A stretch of 64,000 nucleotides of DNA from Citrobacter youngae ATCC 29220. GTDB lineage: Bacteria > Pseudomonadota > Gammaproteobacteria > Enterobacterales > Enterobacteriaceae. Where the stretch lies: contig NZ_GG730302.1 of assembly GCF_000155975.1 (NCBI RefSeq), forward strand, positions 26,599 to 90,598, written 5' to 3'. Below are positions 30,602 to 41,364 of this stretch, piece by piece. The first letter of the stretch is position 1. Every line of letters begins with the position of its first letter. The notes below the pieces were generated by a model. That model was not told the origin of the DNA. It saw nothing but the letters and a program-made list of their open reading frames with translations, and did not search any database. The position numbers were made by a program, and so were the translations under genes.

Positions 30602-31975
30602 GTGGATCATTTGCCTATATTTTGTCAACTACGTGACCGTGACTGCTTGATCGTCGGCGGTGGTGATGTCGCAGAACGCAAAGCGCGGTTATTGCTGGAA
30701 GCGGGCGCCCGTTTAACGGTTAATGCGCTGGCGTTTATTCCACAGTTCACCGTATGGGCAAATGAAGGCATGCTGACGCTGGTCGAGGGATCGTTCGATG
30801 AGTCCCTGCTCGATCCTTGCTGGCTGGTTATCGCCGCCACCGATGACGATGCGGTCAACCAAAGCGTCAGCAGCGCCGCAGAATCACGCCGTATTTTCTG
30901 CAACGTGGTCGATGCGCCAAAAGCGGCCAGTTTTATCATGCCCTCCATTATCGACCGCTCGCCGCTGATGGTGGCGGTCTCCTCTGGCGGTACCTCGCCG
31001 GTGCTGGCCCGTCTGCTGCGTGAAAGGCTCGAATCCATGCTGCCCCAGCATCTGGGCCAGGTCGCACAGTATGCGGGCAAACTGCGTTCCCGGGTGAAGC
31101 AGCAGTTTGCCAGTATGGGCGAACGCCGCCGCTTCTGGGAAAAATTGTTCATTAATGACCGGCTGGCGCAGTCGTTGGCAAACAACGATCGGAAAGCCGT
31201 CGAGGAAACCACCGAGCAGTTGCTCAGCGAACCGCTGGATCACCGTGGCGAAGTGGTGCTGGTTGGCGCGGGTCCTGGCGATGCCGGGCTGCTGACGCTG
31301 AAAGGCCTACAGCAGATCCAGCAAGCCGATGTTGTGGTCTATGACCGTCTGGTTTCCGACGAAATCATGAACCTCGTGCGCCGCGATGCGGACCGGGTGT
31401 TCGTCGGTAAACGCGCGGGCTACCACTGCGTACCACAGGAAGAGATCAACCAGATCCTGCTGCGTGAAGCACAACAAGGTAAGCGCGTGGTACGACTGAA
31501 AGGGGGCGACCCGTTCATCTTTGGCCGCGGCGGCGAAGAGCTGGAAACGCTTTGCCACGCCGGTATTCCATTCTCCGTTGTGCCTGGCATTACCGCGGCT
31601 TCCGGTTGTTCCGCTTATTCTGGCATTCCACTGACCCACCGTGATTACGCGCAAAGTGTTCGTCTGGTTACCGGACACCTGAAAACCGGCGGTGAGCTGG
31701 ACTGGGAAAACCTGGCGGCAGAGAAACAGACGCTGGTGTTCTATATGGGACTGAATCAGGCGGCCACAATTCAGGAAAAGCTGATCGAATTTGGTATGCA
31801 GGCAGACATGCCTGTTGCGCTGGTAGAAAACGGAACCTCCGTAAAACAGCGCGTCGTCAACGGTGTGCTGGCCCAGCTTGGTGAACTGGCACAGCAGGTT
31901 GAAAGCCCCGCGCTGATTATTGTCGGTCGCGTGGTTGGACTGCGCGATAAGCTGAACTGGTTTTCGAACCATTAA
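30602..31975 (+). CDS. cysG: Siroheme synthase CysG (trifunctional)
   Basis: CysG makes siroheme from uroporphyrinogen III by two methylations, an oxidation and ferrochelation. The protein is 457 aa with a GTG start, as in K-12. The N-terminal precorrin-2 dehydrogenase/ferrochelatase has [10 protein letters not shown], Asp104 and Ser128. The C-terminal SUMT methylase begins [14 protein letters not shown] near 223. Siroheme serves NirB upstream and sulfite reductase elsewhere. Confidence 0.99.
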   Translation: MDHLPIFCQLRDRDCLIVGGGDVAERKARLLLEAGARLTVNALAFIPQFTVWANEGMLTLVEGSFDESLLDPCWLVIAATDDDAVNQSVSSAAESRRIFCNVVDAPKAASFIMPSIIDRSPLMVAVSSGGTSPVLARLLRERLESMLPQHLGQVAQYAGKLRSRVKQQFASMGERRRFWEKLFINDRLAQSLANNDRKAVEETTEQLLSEPLDHRGEVVLVGAGPGDAGLLTLKGLQQIQQADVVVYDRLVSDEIMNLVRRDADRVFVGKRAGYHCVPQEEINQILLREAQQGKRVVRLKGGDPFIFGRGGEELETLCHAGIPFSVVPGITAASGCSAYSGIPLTHRDYAQSVRLVTGHLKTGGELDWENLAAEKQTLVFYMGLNQAATIQEKLIEFGMQADMPVALVENGTSVKQRVVNGVLAQLGELAQQVESPALIIVGRVVGLRDKLNWFSNH

Positions 31976-31982
31976 TTGAATG

Positions 31983-32017
31983 TAAATACATGCCCTGATA
32001 TTCAGGGCATGTATTTA
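31983..32017 (+). terminator. Long hairpin after cysG
   Basis: The arms taaatacatgccctga (31983-31998) and tcagggcatgtattta (32002-32017) pair perfectly over 16 bp with a 3-base loop. Few T's follow, so part of the pairing may supply the U-tract. It ends the nir-cysG unit. The rest of the spacer to yhfL (271 bases) is AT-rich with no gene. Confidence 0.8.
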
Positions 32018-32246
32018 TCATCCTGCAGAAATAAATAATAAACGAAACACGCTGTATGCTCACTTCAGCAAACCAATTATTAATTAAAATATAACCACCC
32101 AGTAATACAATTCATTAATTATATAATTTACATAAAGCTTGTTATGTCCTTATCCGGACTACTTAAATTTTATTTTAGTTGATATCTTAACCGTCGAGAA
32201 ATGGATTTCATCCATTTTAAAATAGATATCTTACAAGGATTTTAAC

Positions 32247-32417
32247 ATGCTGAAATTTGCAAAAATCACCATCGTTGCTGGTGTTCTGGCCACGCTGACC
32301 GCGTGTACTGGCCATATCGAAAACAAAAAAAATAACTGCAGCTACGATTATTTCCTGCATCCAGCAATTTCAATTTCTAAAATTATTGGTGGCTGCGGTC
32401 CGGCTGCCGATCAGTAA
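32247..32417 (+). CDS. yhfL: Small lipoprotein YhfL
   Basis: YhfL is a 56-aa predicted outer or inner membrane lipoprotein of unknown function. The signal peptide MLKFAKITIVAGVLATLTAC ends in the lipobox LTAC, with Cys20 as the lipid site. The mature part GHIENKKNNCSYDYFLHPAI is followed by an IGGCGP end, and has two Cys that could pair. AAGGAT precedes the ATG. In K-12 the frl genes follow; here trpS follows directly. Confidence 0.92.
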   Translation: MLKFAKITIVAGVLATLTACTGHIENKKNNCSYDYFLHPAISISKIIGGCGPAADQ

Positions 32418-32439
32418 TAGTAGTTATTGCGCAGATACA

Positions 32440-32468
32440 AAAAAAACCGGGAATCTCCCGGTTTTTTT
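32440..32468. terminator. yhfL/trpS bidirectional terminator
   Basis: aaaaaaaccggga (32440-32452) pairs with tcccggttttttt (32456-32468). Both strands have a T-run, so it stops yhfL and the trpS end of the dam supraoperon. Confidence 0.92.
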
Positions 32469-32484
32469 AGCAACGTAGAAAACA

Positions 32485-33489
32485 TTACGGTCTGGCGACA
32501 AAACCAATTGCTTCATAAACCGCTTTCAGCGTAACGGACGCGCGCGCGCTGGCTTTTTCCGCACCCTCTTTCATCACTTTCTGCAGGAAGGCTTCATCGT
32601 TACGGAAACGGTGATAACGTTCCTGAAGCTCGGTCAGCATGCCGGAAACGGCCTCTGCGACTTCACCTTTCAGATGCCCATACATTTTGCCTTCGAAGTG
32701 CTGTTCCAGCTCAGGAATACTCCGGCCGGTGACGGCAGAAAGGATATCCAGCAGGTTGGAAACGCCCGCTTTTTCTTTCACGTCGTAACGAACAACAGGC
32801 GGCTCTTCGGAGTCGGTCATCGCGCGTTTGATTTTCTTAACCACCGATTTCGGATCTTCCAGCAGGCCGATCACATTGTTGCGGTTGTCATCCGACTTGG
32901 ACATTTTCTTCGTCGGCTCCAGCAGCGACATCACGCGCGCGCCGGACTTAGGAATGAACGGCTCCGGCACTTTAAAGATATCGCCGTACAAGGCGTTGAA
33001 GCGCTGGGCAATATCGCGGCTCAGTTCCAGATGCTGTTTCTGATCTTCGCCAACCGGTACCTGATTGGTTTGATACAGCAGAATGTCTGCCGCCATCAGC
33101 ACCGGGTAATCAAACAGACCGGCGTTGATGTTCTCTGCATAACGTGCAGATTTATCTTTGAACTGGGTCATGCGGCTCAGTTCGCCGAAGTAGGTGTAAC
33201 AGTTCAGCGCCCAGCCTAACTGGGCATGTTCCGGTACGTGAGACTGAACGAAAATGGTGCTTTTTTCAGGATCGATACCGCATGCCAGGTACAGCGCCAG
33301 CGTATCCAGCGTGGCTTTGCGCAGTTGTTGAGCATCCTGGCGAACGGTGATGGCATGTTGGTCAACGATGCAGTAGATGCAATGGTAGTCATCCTGCATG
33401 TTTACCCACTGACGCAGCGCACCCATATAGTTGCCAATGGTCAATTCACCTGAGGGCTGTGCGCCACTAAAAACGATGGGCTTAGTCAT
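32485..33489 (-). CDS. trpS: Tryptophanyl-tRNA synthetase
   Basis: TrpS charges tRNA-Trp. The protein is 334 aa from [17 protein letters not shown]; the open frame extends 25 codons upstream into gph, which is rejected. The class I signatures are TIGNY (HIGH counterpart) and KMSKS. It overlaps gph by 8 bases and is last in aroK-aroB-damX-dam-rpe-gph-trpS. Confidence 0.99.
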   Translation of the reverse strand: MTKPIVFSGAQPSGELTIGNYMGALRQWVNMQDDYHCIYCIVDQHAITVRQDAQQLRKATLDTLALYLACGIDPEKSTIFVQSHVPEHAQLGWALNCYTYFGELSRMTQFKDKSARYAENINAGLFDYPVLMAADILLYQTNQVPVGEDQKQHLELSRDIAQRFNALYGDIFKVPEPFIPKSGARVMSLLEPTKKMSKSDDNRNNVIGLLEDPKSVVKKIKRAMTDSEEPPVVRYDVKEKAGVSNLLDILSAVTGRSIPELEQHFEGKMYGHLKGEVAEAVSGMLTELQERYHRFRNDEAFLQKVMKEGAEKASARASVTLKAVYEAIGFVARP

Positions 33490-34240
33490 TTTTCGATTCC
33501 TGATTTTCGCTATGCGGAAGCCCGAGAGCGGGCAGTAGTTCATTAATGCGGTCGTACATGACATCGGGCTCGCTCAATGCGATAGATTCACCGTAGTTGT
33601 AGCCATACGTCAGGCCAACTGACGGACAGCCAGCCGCTTTTGCCGCCTGAATATCATTACGAGAATCCCCTACGAAGAGCAATTGCTCAGGCCTGATGCC
33701 AAGCTTGCTTGCTACCAGCAGCAGCGGATCCGGATGAGGCTTTTTATTCTGCACGTCGTCACCACCGATGACCACGCTGAAGTATTTGGCGATATCAAGT
33801 GCGTCGAGCAATGGCGCGACAAACGGGGTCGGTTTGTTGGTTACCAGACCCAGCGGCAACCCTTTCGCATGCAGCGCGCCCAGCGTGTCGGCAACGCCAG
33901 GGAACAAGAATGTCCCCTCTTCGGCGACATCGCCGTAGTATCTGTCGAACAGTTTACGCAAGATACGCACCTGTTCCTCGGCAGGAATATCATCATCAAC
34001 GGGGGGTTTACCCATCGTTTTACGTAATGTCGCGCGCTCCTGACGAGACCAGGCCAGCGCGCGCTCCATCAATACATCTGCACCGTTACCAATCCAGGTG
34101 ATGACGCGTTCTTCACCGGCAACCGGTAATTCCAGCGCATACAGCGCCATATCTACCGCGGCGGTTAATCCCGGCGCGCTGTCGACCAGCGTACCGTCGA
34201 GGTCAAATGCAACGCCCCGAATATCCTGAAACTTATCCAT
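33482..34240 (-). CDS. gph: Phosphoglycolate phosphatase
   Basis: Gph removes 2-phosphoglycolate formed in DNA repair. The protein is 252 aa of the HAD superfamily with [10 protein letters not shown] (motif I), TNK (motif II) and GDSRND (motif IV). It overlaps rpe by 8 bases upstream and trpS by 8 bases downstream, so the three are translationally coupled. Confidence 0.98.
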   Translation of the reverse strand: MDKFQDIRGVAFDLDGTLVDSAPGLTAAVDMALYALELPVAGEERVITWIGNGADVLMERALAWSRQERATLRKTMGKPPVDDDIPAEEQVRILRKLFDRYYGDVAEEGTFLFPGVADTLGALHAKGLPLGLVTNKPTPFVAPLLDALDIAKYFSVVIGGDDVQNKKPHPDPLLLVASKLGIRPEQLLFVGDSRNDIQAAKAAGCPSVGLTYGYNYGESIALSEPDVMYDRINELLPALGLPHSENQESKND

Positions 34241-34910
34241 GACTTACCTTCGCCAGTTCATTGCGCATTTCATCAATGACTTTTTTATAGTCTGGTTGGT
34301 CGAAAATAGCGGAACCTGCAACAAACATATCTGCACCTGCCGCGGCGATTTCACCAATGTTGTTCACCTTGACGCCGCCATCCACTTCCAGACGGATATC
34401 GTAACCAGATTCATCAATGCGGCGACGCACTTCGCGCAGCTTATCCAACGTTTGCGGAATGAAAGACTGCCCGCCAAAGCCTGGGTTAACGGACATCAGC
34501 AGGATCACATCCAGCTTGTCCATAACGTAGTCCAGGTAGCTCAGCGGCGTGGCCGGGTTAAACACCAGGCCCGCTTTACAGCCATGCTCTTTGATCAGTT
34601 GCAGGGTACGATCAACGTGCTCGGAGGCTTCCGGGTGAAAGGTAATGATGCTGGCGCCGGCGGCGGCGAAGTCCGGGACAATACGATCGACCGGTTTCAC
34701 CATCAGGTGAACATCAATCGGGGCGGTGATGCCATACTTACGCAGCGATTTGAGCACCATCGGTCCGATGGTCAGGTTTGGTACGTAGTGATTGTCCATG
34801 ACGTCAAAGTGCACAACATCAGCACCGGCAGTCAGCGCTCTCGCGGTGTCCTCACCCAGGCGGGCAAAATCAGCCGACAGAATTGAGGGGGCGATCAAAT
34901 ACTGTTTCAT
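34233..34910 (-). CDS. rpe: Ribulose-phosphate 3-epimerase
   Basis: Rpe interconverts ribulose 5-phosphate and xylulose 5-phosphate in the pentose phosphate pathway. The protein is 225 aa with a TIM barrel: [11 protein letters not shown] at the N-terminus, [12 protein letters not shown] metal ligands and VNPGFGGQ. It lies 17 bases after dam. Confidence 0.99.
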   Translation of the reverse strand: MKQYLIAPSILSADFARLGEDTARALTAGADVVHFDVMDNHYVPNLTIGPMVLKSLRKYGITAPIDVHLMVKPVDRIVPDFAAAGASIITFHPEASEHVDRTLQLIKEHGCKAGLVFNPATPLSYLDYVMDKLDVILLMSVNPGFGGQSFIPQTLDKLREVRRRIDESGYDIRLEVDGGVKVNNIGEIAAAGADMFVAGSAIFDQPDYKKVIDEMRNELAKVSHG

Positions 34911-34927
34911 CCGCTTCTCCTTGAGAA

Positions 34928-35764
34928 TTATTTCTTCGCAGGCGTTGCGACTCCTGGTTTATACAGTGCCAGCAGTTCGTTCACCTTTTTACGCGTGCCG
35001 CCATTGCTGCTAATGCTGCGCCGCACTTTGACCTGAAAATGTTTCGCCGCCCGGTACCATTCACGGGTATCGGGCGTATCATGGTTCGAAATTAACACCG
35101 GTATCTGCTTACTGACCAGCTTTTCCGCCATCTCAGCCAGATGCGCCTGCTCTTTCGGGCTAAAGCTGTTGGTATGATACGCGGTAAAATTTGCCGTCGC
35201 TGAAAGCGGCGCATAAGGTGGGTCACAATAGACCACAGAGTTGGTATCCGCGCGGTTCATGCACTCTTCATAAGAGAGGCAATGGAACTCCGCATTCTGC
35301 GCTTTTTCAGCAAAATGGTACAACTCCGCTTCCGGGAAGTAAGGTTTTTTATAACGCCCAAACGGTACGTTAAACTCACCGCGCAGGTTATAACGACACA
35401 GTCCGTTGTAACCGAAGCGGTTCAGATACAGGAACAGCACTGCGCGGCGGAACGGATCCTGACTGGCATTAAACTCTTCCCGGAACTGGTAGTACACCTC
35501 AGCCTGATTGGTTTCAGGCATAAACAGCTCGCGCGAAGCCTGCACGTACTCATCGGTACGGGTCTTCACGATGTTATAGAGACTGATGAGGTCGCTGTTG
35601 ATATCGGCAAGAATATAACGAGAAAAGTCGGTGTTGAGAAACACCGACCCGGCACCCACGAAGGGTTCAATCAGGCATTCACCCTGGGGTAAATGCCGTT
35701 TGATATCATCAAGCAGGGGGTATTTTCCCCCTGCCCATTTCAAAAAAGCGCGATTCTTTTTCAT
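34928..35764 (-). CDS. dam: DNA adenine methyltransferase Dam
   Basis: Dam methylates adenine in GATC and marks strands for mismatch repair, replication timing and gene control. The protein is 278 aa. It has the SAM motif [15 protein letters not shown] near residue 8 and catalytic DPPY in [10 protein letters not shown] near 181. It is the chromosomal housekeeping Dam by its place between damX and rpe, not a phage copy. Confidence 0.99.
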   Translation of the reverse strand: MKKNRAFLKWAGGKYPLLDDIKRHLPQGECLIEPFVGAGSVFLNTDFSRYILADINSDLISLYNIVKTRTDEYVQASRELFMPETNQAEVYYQFREEFNASQDPFRRAVLFLYLNRFGYNGLCRYNLRGEFNVPFGRYKKPYFPEAELYHFAEKAQNAEFHCLSYEECMNRADTNSVVYCDPPYAPLSATANFTAYHTNSFSPKEQAHLAEMAEKLVSKQIPVLISNHDTPDTREWYRAAKHFQVKVRRSISSNGGTRKKVNELLALYKPGVATPAKK

Positions 35765-35881
35765 GCTGACTAACTAATTACACCTTCTCCGGCTGTGGAG
35801 AAAGCTCCGACAGCATCCTGCGCTTTAGTCTTTGTCCCGCAATTGGGCGAAACATCCAACCATTGCAGAACATATCCTATC

Positions 35882-37186
35882 TTACTTCAAATCGGCCTGA
35901 ACCTGGTGCAGCGGTTTTGCCCACGGGTTTTTCGCCTGAATATCGGCGGGTAGCGTAGACACTGCACGTTTCGCATCTTCTTTAGACGCATACACGCCCG
36001 TTACCAGAACATACCACGGTTGACCGTTGCGCGTCGTCTGATACACCACGTAGTTCTTCAGGTTTTCTTTCTTCGCCCAACCGTTCAGGTTGTCGTAGTT
36101 AGAAGAACTGCTGAGCTGCAGCGTGTAATGACTGGACGGCGCAGATTTTAACGCTCCAACATTTCCTGCACTTTTCGTTCCACCAGCAACAGGTGTAGTC
36201 GTCGTTGCCGTCGCGGTTGGCGCAGGTGTTGCGGTCTGTGCAGGCGCAGTAGTTGCGGTGGCCTTCGGCTCTGCCGTCGCTTTCGGCGCAGCGGTTACCA
36301 CAGGCGCTTTGGTTGTGGTCGTCGGCGCAGTTGCGGTTGGTTTTGCCTGAGCAACAGGTTTCGGCTCTGTCGGCGTCGCTTTCACCGTGGTTTGCAGCTT
36401 GCTTTTCGGCTCAATAACGACCTGCTTACGTCCCTGGTGCGTGGCAGCAGGACGCTCAGCAGTTTCCGTTTTCGCAGTCTGACGCACAGCATTACCATTA
36501 CGAATCGGCGCTACGGTCGCAGGTTCGGTCGGCAGCGTAGAGTTGACCACGACGTTGTTAACTTGCTCCTGACCTTGCGGTTGCGTCAGCGCATTGTTCA
36601 GATCGCCCTGCACTTCAACACGCTGCTGACCTTCAGCTGCCGCAGGCGTCTGACCCTGAGTCGGGGTAGAGGAAATTGGCGGCAGAGAAACATCCTGCTG
36701 GGTATTGCCCGCAGTCTGCTCAGCGCCCGTTGCAGGCGTAGTCGTGCTCGCCTGATCCGTCGCATTGCTGCCAGAAAGATCGATGCTCTTTTCGCCAGAG
36801 GCCGTCTGTTCACTGGAAGAAGATGAGGGGGCTTTCAGCGCAGAACCAATACCGATGATCAGCAGCAGCAGCACCAGAACGCCGACACCCATCATCATAT
36901 ACTGACGAGAGGCAGGTTTCCCGGCGGCTTTCTTACGCTTGCGCGGACGGCGTTCTACACGCTCTTCATCCACGTCATCGTCATCAGACTCATACTCTTC
37001 TTCGATGTCCCGCTCTTCTTCACGCTCTTTACGCGCGCGCGCAGGACGGCGATCGTCAGCATCCAGCTCAACATCATCAAAATTGATTTGCGGCTCATTA
37101 TCGCGCTCAGACGATTGACGAGAACGACCAGTACGACGATCGCTGGGATCGGGTTTCAGCTCGTCTTCTGGTTTGAATTCATCCAT
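35882..37186 (-). CDS. damX: Cell-division SPOR protein DamX
   Basis: DamX binds septal peptidoglycan and helps control division. The protein is 434 aa. Residues 1-90 are cytoplasmic and highly charged with Asp/Glu/Arg runs. A single membrane helix spans about 97-117. The periplasmic linker (about 120-345) is low-complexity, rich in Ala, Thr, Pro and Gln. The SPOR domain is about 350-430 ([20 protein letters not shown]). It lies between aroB and dam. Confidence 0.97.
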   Translation of the reverse strand: MDEFKPEDELKPDPSDRRTGRSRQSSERDNEPQINFDDVELDADDRRPARARKEREEERDIEEEYESDDDDVDEERVERRPRKRKKAAGKPASRQYMMMGVGVLVLLLLIIGIGSALKAPSSSSSEQTASGEKSIDLSGSNATDQASTTTPATGAEQTAGNTQQDVSLPPISSTPTQGQTPAAAEGQQRVEVQGDLNNALTQPQGQEQVNNVVVNSTLPTEPATVAPIRNGNAVRQTAKTETAERPAATHQGRKQVVIEPKSKLQTTVKATPTEPKPVAQAKPTATAPTTTTKAPVVTAAPKATAEPKATATTAPAQTATPAPTATATTTTPVAGGTKSAGNVGALKSAPSSHYTLQLSSSSNYDNLNGWAKKENLKNYVVYQTTRNGQPWYVLVTGVYASKEDAKRAVSTLPADIQAKNPWAKPLHQVQADLK

Positions 37187-37282
37187 TTAACACCCCACTC
37201 AAAGGTTAATGCTTACGACTTTGCACGTAACCTGAAGCTAAAAGACCTACGTTTCGCAACGTACGTCGGACCTTTCTTGTTG

Positions 37283-38371
37283 TTACGCCTGCTGGCAATC
37301 AGCAATAGCGTTAAGAACCACCTCGTGCGACACTCCGCCGCGCACTTCACTCTTCCCTATCGCCTGCGGAAGCACTAAACGAATCTCTCCCGCTAACACT
37401 TTTTTATCTCGCAGCATGTGTGGCAAATAAGCCTCGGTGGACATTTCTCGCGGCCCATTAACCGGTAAACCTGCTCGCTGCAGCAGCGTAATGATGCGCT
37501 GCGTATCTGCGGAGGTAAACTGACCCAGACGTTCTGACGTACGGGCAGCCATTACCATACCTGCTGCGACGGCTTCACCATGTAACCAATTGCCATAACC
37601 CATTTCAGCTTCGATCGCATGGCCAAACGTGTGTCCCAGATTCAGTAAAGCACGTAAGCCCATTTCGCGCTCGTCTGCTGCGACAACTTCTGCTTTCAGC
37701 TCACAACAACGGCGAATACAGTACGCCATTGCCGGACCGTCCAGACGCAGTAACGCATCCAGATTCTCTTCCAGCCAGCTGAAAAACTCACCGTCAAGAA
37801 TAATGCCGTATTTGATGACTTCCGCCAGGCCCGATGCCAGCTCCCGCGCAGGAAGCGTTTTCAGACAATCGAGATCCACCACCACGGAGGCCGGTTGGTA
37901 AAACGCGCCAATCATGTTTTTACCGAGGGGATGGTTTACGGCGGTTTTACCGCCAACGGAGGAGTCGACCTGCGATAACAGGGTTGTCGGGACTTGAATA
38001 AAACGAACACCGCGCTGATAGCTGGCTGCCGCAAAACCGGTAAGATCGCCAATCACGCCGCCGCCAAGCGCAACCAGCGTGGTATCACGACCGTGCGGTT
38101 TTTGCAGTAACGCGGTGAAAACCGTATCCAGCACCGTCAGGCTTTTATACTGTTCGCCATCGGGAAGGATAACGCTATCCACGTTAACACCCGCCTGTTC
38201 AAGTACGCCGCGAACCTTATCGAGATAAAGGGGAGCCAGGGTTTCGTTGGTCACCAACATAACCTGATCGCCCGATTTCAGCGGTAAGAATGAAGCTGGT
38301 TCATTGAACAAACCAGCCGCGATGGTGATAGGGTAACTACGTTCCCCGAGAGTGACTGTGATCCTCTCCAT
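37283..38371 (-). CDS. aroB: 3-dehydroquinate synthase
   Basis: AroB converts DAHP to 3-dehydroquinate in the shikimate pathway. The protein is 362 aa. It has the NAD-binding [14 protein letters not shown] stretch, the phosphate/metal region [16 protein letters not shown] and the metal ligands HTFGHAIE. It is 57 bases after aroK and probably co-transcribed with it. Confidence 0.99.
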   Translation of the reverse strand: MERITVTLGERSYPITIAAGLFNEPASFLPLKSGDQVMLVTNETLAPLYLDKVRGVLEQAGVNVDSVILPDGEQYKSLTVLDTVFTALLQKPHGRDTTLVALGGGVIGDLTGFAAASYQRGVRFIQVPTTLLSQVDSSVGGKTAVNHPLGKNMIGAFYQPASVVVDLDCLKTLPARELASGLAEVIKYGIILDGEFFSWLEENLDALLRLDGPAMAYCIRRCCELKAEVVAADEREMGLRALLNLGHTFGHAIEAEMGYGNWLHGEAVAAGMVMAARTSERLGQFTSADTQRIITLLQRAGLPVNGPREMSTEAYLPHMLRDKKVLAGEIRLVLPQAIGKSEVRGGVSHEVVLNAIADCQQA

Positions 38372-38428
38372 TACGCGACATCCACCTTAGTTACTTGTAC
38401 CCGCAGACGAGTGTGTATTCCGCCAGAA

Positions 38429-38950
38429 TTAGTTGCTTTCCAACATGTGAATAATCTGGTTTGCTACGACTTTTGCGCTCTGATCGTCGGTGCGAATGGT
38501 CACGTCGGCAATCTCTTCGTACAGAGGATTGCGTTCGTCAGCCAATGCTTCCAGAACTTCACGAGGCGGTGATTCTACCTGCAGCAGCGGGCGTTTCTTG
38601 TCGCGCTGAGTACGCGCAAGTTGTTTTTCAATTGTCGTTTCAAGATAGACCACGACGCCACGCGCGGAGAGACGGTTACGTGTTTCACGTGATTTTACAG
38701 AGCCACCGCCAGTTGCCAGCACAATACCCTGTTTTTCCGTCAACTCGTTGATGACTTTTTCTTCGCGATCACGGAAGCCGTCTTCACCTTCTACATCGAA
38801 GACCCAGCCCACATCAGCTCCGGTTCGTTTCTCAATCTCTTGATCAGAATCGTAAAATTCCATATTGAGTTGTTGAGCTAACTGCCGCCCAATAGTGCTT
38901 TTTCCGGCACCCATAGGCCCAACCAGAAAGATATTGCGTTTCTCTGCCAT
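38429..38950 (-). CDS. aroK: Shikimate kinase I
   Basis: AroK phosphorylates shikimate at O3. The protein is 173 aa with P-loop [12 protein letters not shown] (11-22), shikimate-site DSDQEIE and GGGSV. It heads the aroK-aroB-damX-dam supraoperon; promoters should lie in the 405-base region upstream. Confidence 0.99.
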   Translation of the reverse strand: MAEKRNIFLVGPMGAGKSTIGRQLAQQLNMEFYDSDQEIEKRTGADVGWVFDVEGEDGFRDREEKVINELTEKQGIVLATGGGSVKSRETRNRLSARGVVVYLETTIEKQLARTQRDKKRPLLQVESPPREVLEALADERNPLYEEIADVTIRTDDQSAKVVANQIIHMLESN

Positions 38951-39355
38951 TTTTTCGGTACTACTAAGACTATTCGTTAATGGTAAACCCGCTTCGCAGA
39001 CACCCAGCGCAGCAGGACATGAACTGAAACCTCATAAGATATTGCGAGAGTCAGACTGAAAATTATCTCAATACTCAAGCGGGTTTGGCAACTGAATAAA
39101 TCACCAAACCTCACGCATTTCTGGTCGTGGCAGGCATGCAGCCCTGCAAACATCAGACCTGGCGACATATCGCGCTGTCAAATGACTGCCAAATAAGCCT
39201 ATGACACACCACCAGAAAGGCAAAGCGTATTCATTGCCGCATAAGTAAAGAGAAGTACCGACACTCAAATCGGTACTCCTTGTATGCTAAATACACCCGC
39301 GCGTCAAATCCCTGAAACGTGTTCAGTGCAAAAACAACGGTTTTTCATGCATAAG
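38951..39355. other. 405-base hofQ-aroK intergenic region
   Basis: No credible gene is seen; one 63-codon frame on the minus strand has no family resemblance. The region must hold the aroKB promoters, but I could not pick one with confidence. An 8-bp hairpin agtaccga/tcggtact at 39254-39277, followed on the minus strand by tctctttac, could weakly end the hof transcript. Confidence 0.6.
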
Positions 39356-40603
39356 TTATTCCGTTGACACCAGTCTGGGCGTAATAAAGACCACTAACTC
39401 ACGCCGCTCATCTTCTTTTCCATCGTGGCGAAAAAGAGAGCCAAGCCAGGGAATGTCGCCTAACAACGGTACGCTGTCAGCCGCTGCTTTATTTTTATGT
39501 GAAAAAATCCCGCCCAGCGCGATCGTTTCCCCGCTTTTTACCTCAACCTGAGTTTCAATTTCCTGTTTATCAATAGCCAGAACTTCACCATCAGCTTGCT
39601 GTAATACCTGCCCGGGGACATTCTGGCTGATATGCAGTTTCAGCCTGATTCGCCCTTTCTGCAGCACGGTGGGCGTAACCTCCATTCCCAGTACCGCTTC
39701 CTTAAACTCAACGGATGTCGCCCCGCTTTCTCCGCTGGAGACCTGATACGGGATCTCGCTGCCCTGCTTAATACTGGCAGGTTGCAGATGAGAAGCCAGT
39801 AATCGCGGACTGGCGATGATATCAAGCTGCTGTTTTTGCTCCAGAGCCGACAGCTCCAGCTCCAGTAAACGAGCGTTAATACGGCCAATATTAAATCCCA
39901 CACGAGATGTGGCAGCGGACACCGAAAGATCGCTGGCGAGCGTCGTGACATTCCCCACAGCCCCCGGTTGTTGTGCGTCAGCCAGCGACCACTTCACGCC
40001 CAGCTCGCGCAAGCTTTTTTCATTAATCGTGACGATGTGCGCCGCCAGTTCAACCTGTTCAACGGGCAAATCCATTTGCGCCACCCACTTTTCCAGCGCG
40101 TTAAGTACAACGCTATTATCACGCAGCAGTATGCGGTTGGTCCGCTTATCAACCGTCATACTGCCTTTAGCGCTCAGTAGTTTCTCTCCGGCTTTAGCCA
40201 ACTCGGCGGCATCAGCGTATTGCAAAACGATGCTACGATTCTCCAGCGGCAAACTGGCCTGCATCCGCGCCTGTTCATTTTCCTGGCGGGAGGCATTTTC
40301 ACTCTGCCATTGCACAGAATGCACATGCAGAATGTTGCCCTCCTGACGCAAAACCAGCCCGGCGCTTTTCACCACCGTCTGCAATGCCTGCTTCCAGGGC
40401 ACATCGGTGAGATGCAGCGACAGCACACCGTCGACATCCGGCGAAACCACCAGGTTTTTCTTTTCCTGTTCAGCCAGCGCCTGCAAGACCTGCGCCACAG
40501 GCACATCATCCACCACCAGCGTTACGCTTCGCGGTTTTCCCGCCAGCATGCTGGGTGCCACGACCATCAGCATCATGGCTACCCATATTATCCTTCGCTT
40601 CAT
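39356..40603 (-). CDS. hofQ: Secretin-like DNA-uptake protein HofQ
   Basis: HofQ is an outer-membrane secretin (PilQ-like) needed in E. coli for using DNA as a nutrient. The protein is 415 aa. The signal peptide ends about residue 21 (MLAGK). STN/secretin N domains cover about 25-200, and the secretin pore domain follows with IASPRLLASHLQPA and a C-terminal LGGIFSHKN...LLGDIPWLGSLF. It lacks the long N-terminal AMIN repeats of full PilQ. Its 5' end overlaps hofP by 98 bases. Confidence 0.96.
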   Translation of the reverse strand: MKRRIIWVAMMLMVVAPSMLAGKPRSVTLVVDDVPVAQVLQALAEQEKKNLVVSPDVDGVLSLHLTDVPWKQALQTVVKSAGLVLRQEGNILHVHSVQWQSENASRQENEQARMQASLPLENRSIVLQYADAAELAKAGEKLLSAKGSMTVDKRTNRILLRDNSVVLNALEKWVAQMDLPVEQVELAAHIVTINEKSLRELGVKWSLADAQQPGAVGNVTTLASDLSVSAATSRVGFNIGRINARLLELELSALEQKQQLDIIASPRLLASHLQPASIKQGSEIPYQVSSGESGATSVEFKEAVLGMEVTPTVLQKGRIRLKLHISQNVPGQVLQQADGEVLAIDKQEIETQVEVKSGETIALGGIFSHKNKAAADSVPLLGDIPWLGSLFRHDGKEDERRELVVFITPRLVSTE

Positions 40604-40919
40604 TTACCGCTCCCTGTCGTTGCCACTGCCATTGTGCCGGCTCGCAGTTTTTCCCTGTGTCGAGGATTAAGCTTTCAGCCGTTATCTGTGAAATCGTCCA
40701 ACCGTTTTTCAGGACGTCATTTCGCTCAACCCGCCGCCATTTGTGCTGCCCATCCTGAACGATGCCGATCGCTCTCTCGCCCAGGCTTACCATCCCCTGA
40801 TAACGCCACGTCGACAGCGCAGCTATTTGACAATGGTCTTCCGGCGGTAAGAAGGGATTACGCATCCCCGTCAGGATCAGCACGCTGACGGACGCCAACA
40901 GCCAGCGCTTAACCGTCAT
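40506..40919 (-). CDS. hofP: PilP-like protein HofP
   Basis: HofP is the PilP-like partner of the HofQ secretin. The protein is 137 aa with an N-terminal membrane or signal segment (LLASVSVLILTG) and the PilP-type motif MRNPFLPPED. The last 33 codons overlap hofQ in another frame; K-12 has a similar overlap. The tail past WQRQG is probably unstructured. Confidence 0.9.
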   Translation of the reverse strand: MTVKRWLLASVSVLILTGMRNPFLPPEDHCQIAALSTWRYQGMVSLGERAIGIVQDGQHKWRRVERNDVLKNGWTISQITAESLILDTGKNCEPAQWQWQRQGAVNEAKDNMGSHDADGRGTQHAGGKTAKRNAGGG

Positions 40920-41364
40920 TGAGATGTTCCAGCTGTAGCGTTAACAGCAGTTCGGCACCCTCTACGCAAAGAGAAAACCGGCTGACGTTCATCCCCTGTT
41001 TCGCCAGTTGGACAAACATCGGCGGGACTGCCTCCCAGGCAGGCTTCAGCGTCATCTCTCCGCCCTTAACGGAGGGTTGCCAGTGAATAAGACGTGCAAG
41101 GGGCGTCTGAAACAGCAGCGGGGAGAACGGAGCAAACGTCTCCTCAGGCTCTGCCGACGATGACGCCAGCAGATACAAGTCTCGCCATTGCGTCTGAACG
41201 GCGGCACGTTGTTGGTTCAGCGTCTCCTGCTGCATAACCCGCTGCCGTGCGACGGGGTAAAGAGATAGCGCGACTATCATGAGCATCCCTAAAATCCAGC
41301 CGCATGCGCACATAAACCGAAAGCGCGGCGACTGCGCCAGCCAGGCATCACAAAGCGTTCTCAT
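40909..41364 (-). CDS. hofO: PilO-like protein HofO
   Basis: HofO is a bitopic inner-membrane protein, PilO-like. The protein is 151 aa with one helix at about 17-37 (FMCACGWILGMLMIVALSLY) and a small periplasmic ferredoxin-like domain. It overlaps hofN by 17 bases and hofP by 11, so the set is coupled. Confidence 0.92.
   Translation of the reverse strand: MRTLCDAWLAQSPRFRFMCACGWILGMLMIVALSLYPVARQRVMQQETLNQQRAAVQTQWRDLYLLASSSAEPEETFAPFSPLLFQTPLARLIHWQPSVKGGEMTLKPAWEAVPPMFVQLAKQGMNVSRFSLCVEGAELLLTLQLEHLNDG

Noticed and set aside
32611-33219. 202-codon frame opposite trpS
   Set aside because: Antisense to trpS with TIGN and KMSKS intact; no domain seen in the reverse frame.
34928-35764. Dam as part of a restriction-modification or phage system
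   Set aside because: It lies in the conserved aroKB-damX-dam-rpe-gph-trpS supraoperon and has no restriction enzyme next to it.
38977-39168. 63-codon minus frame upstream of aroK
   Set aside because: No family resemblance and no good ribosome site; it lies where the aroKB promoters are expected.
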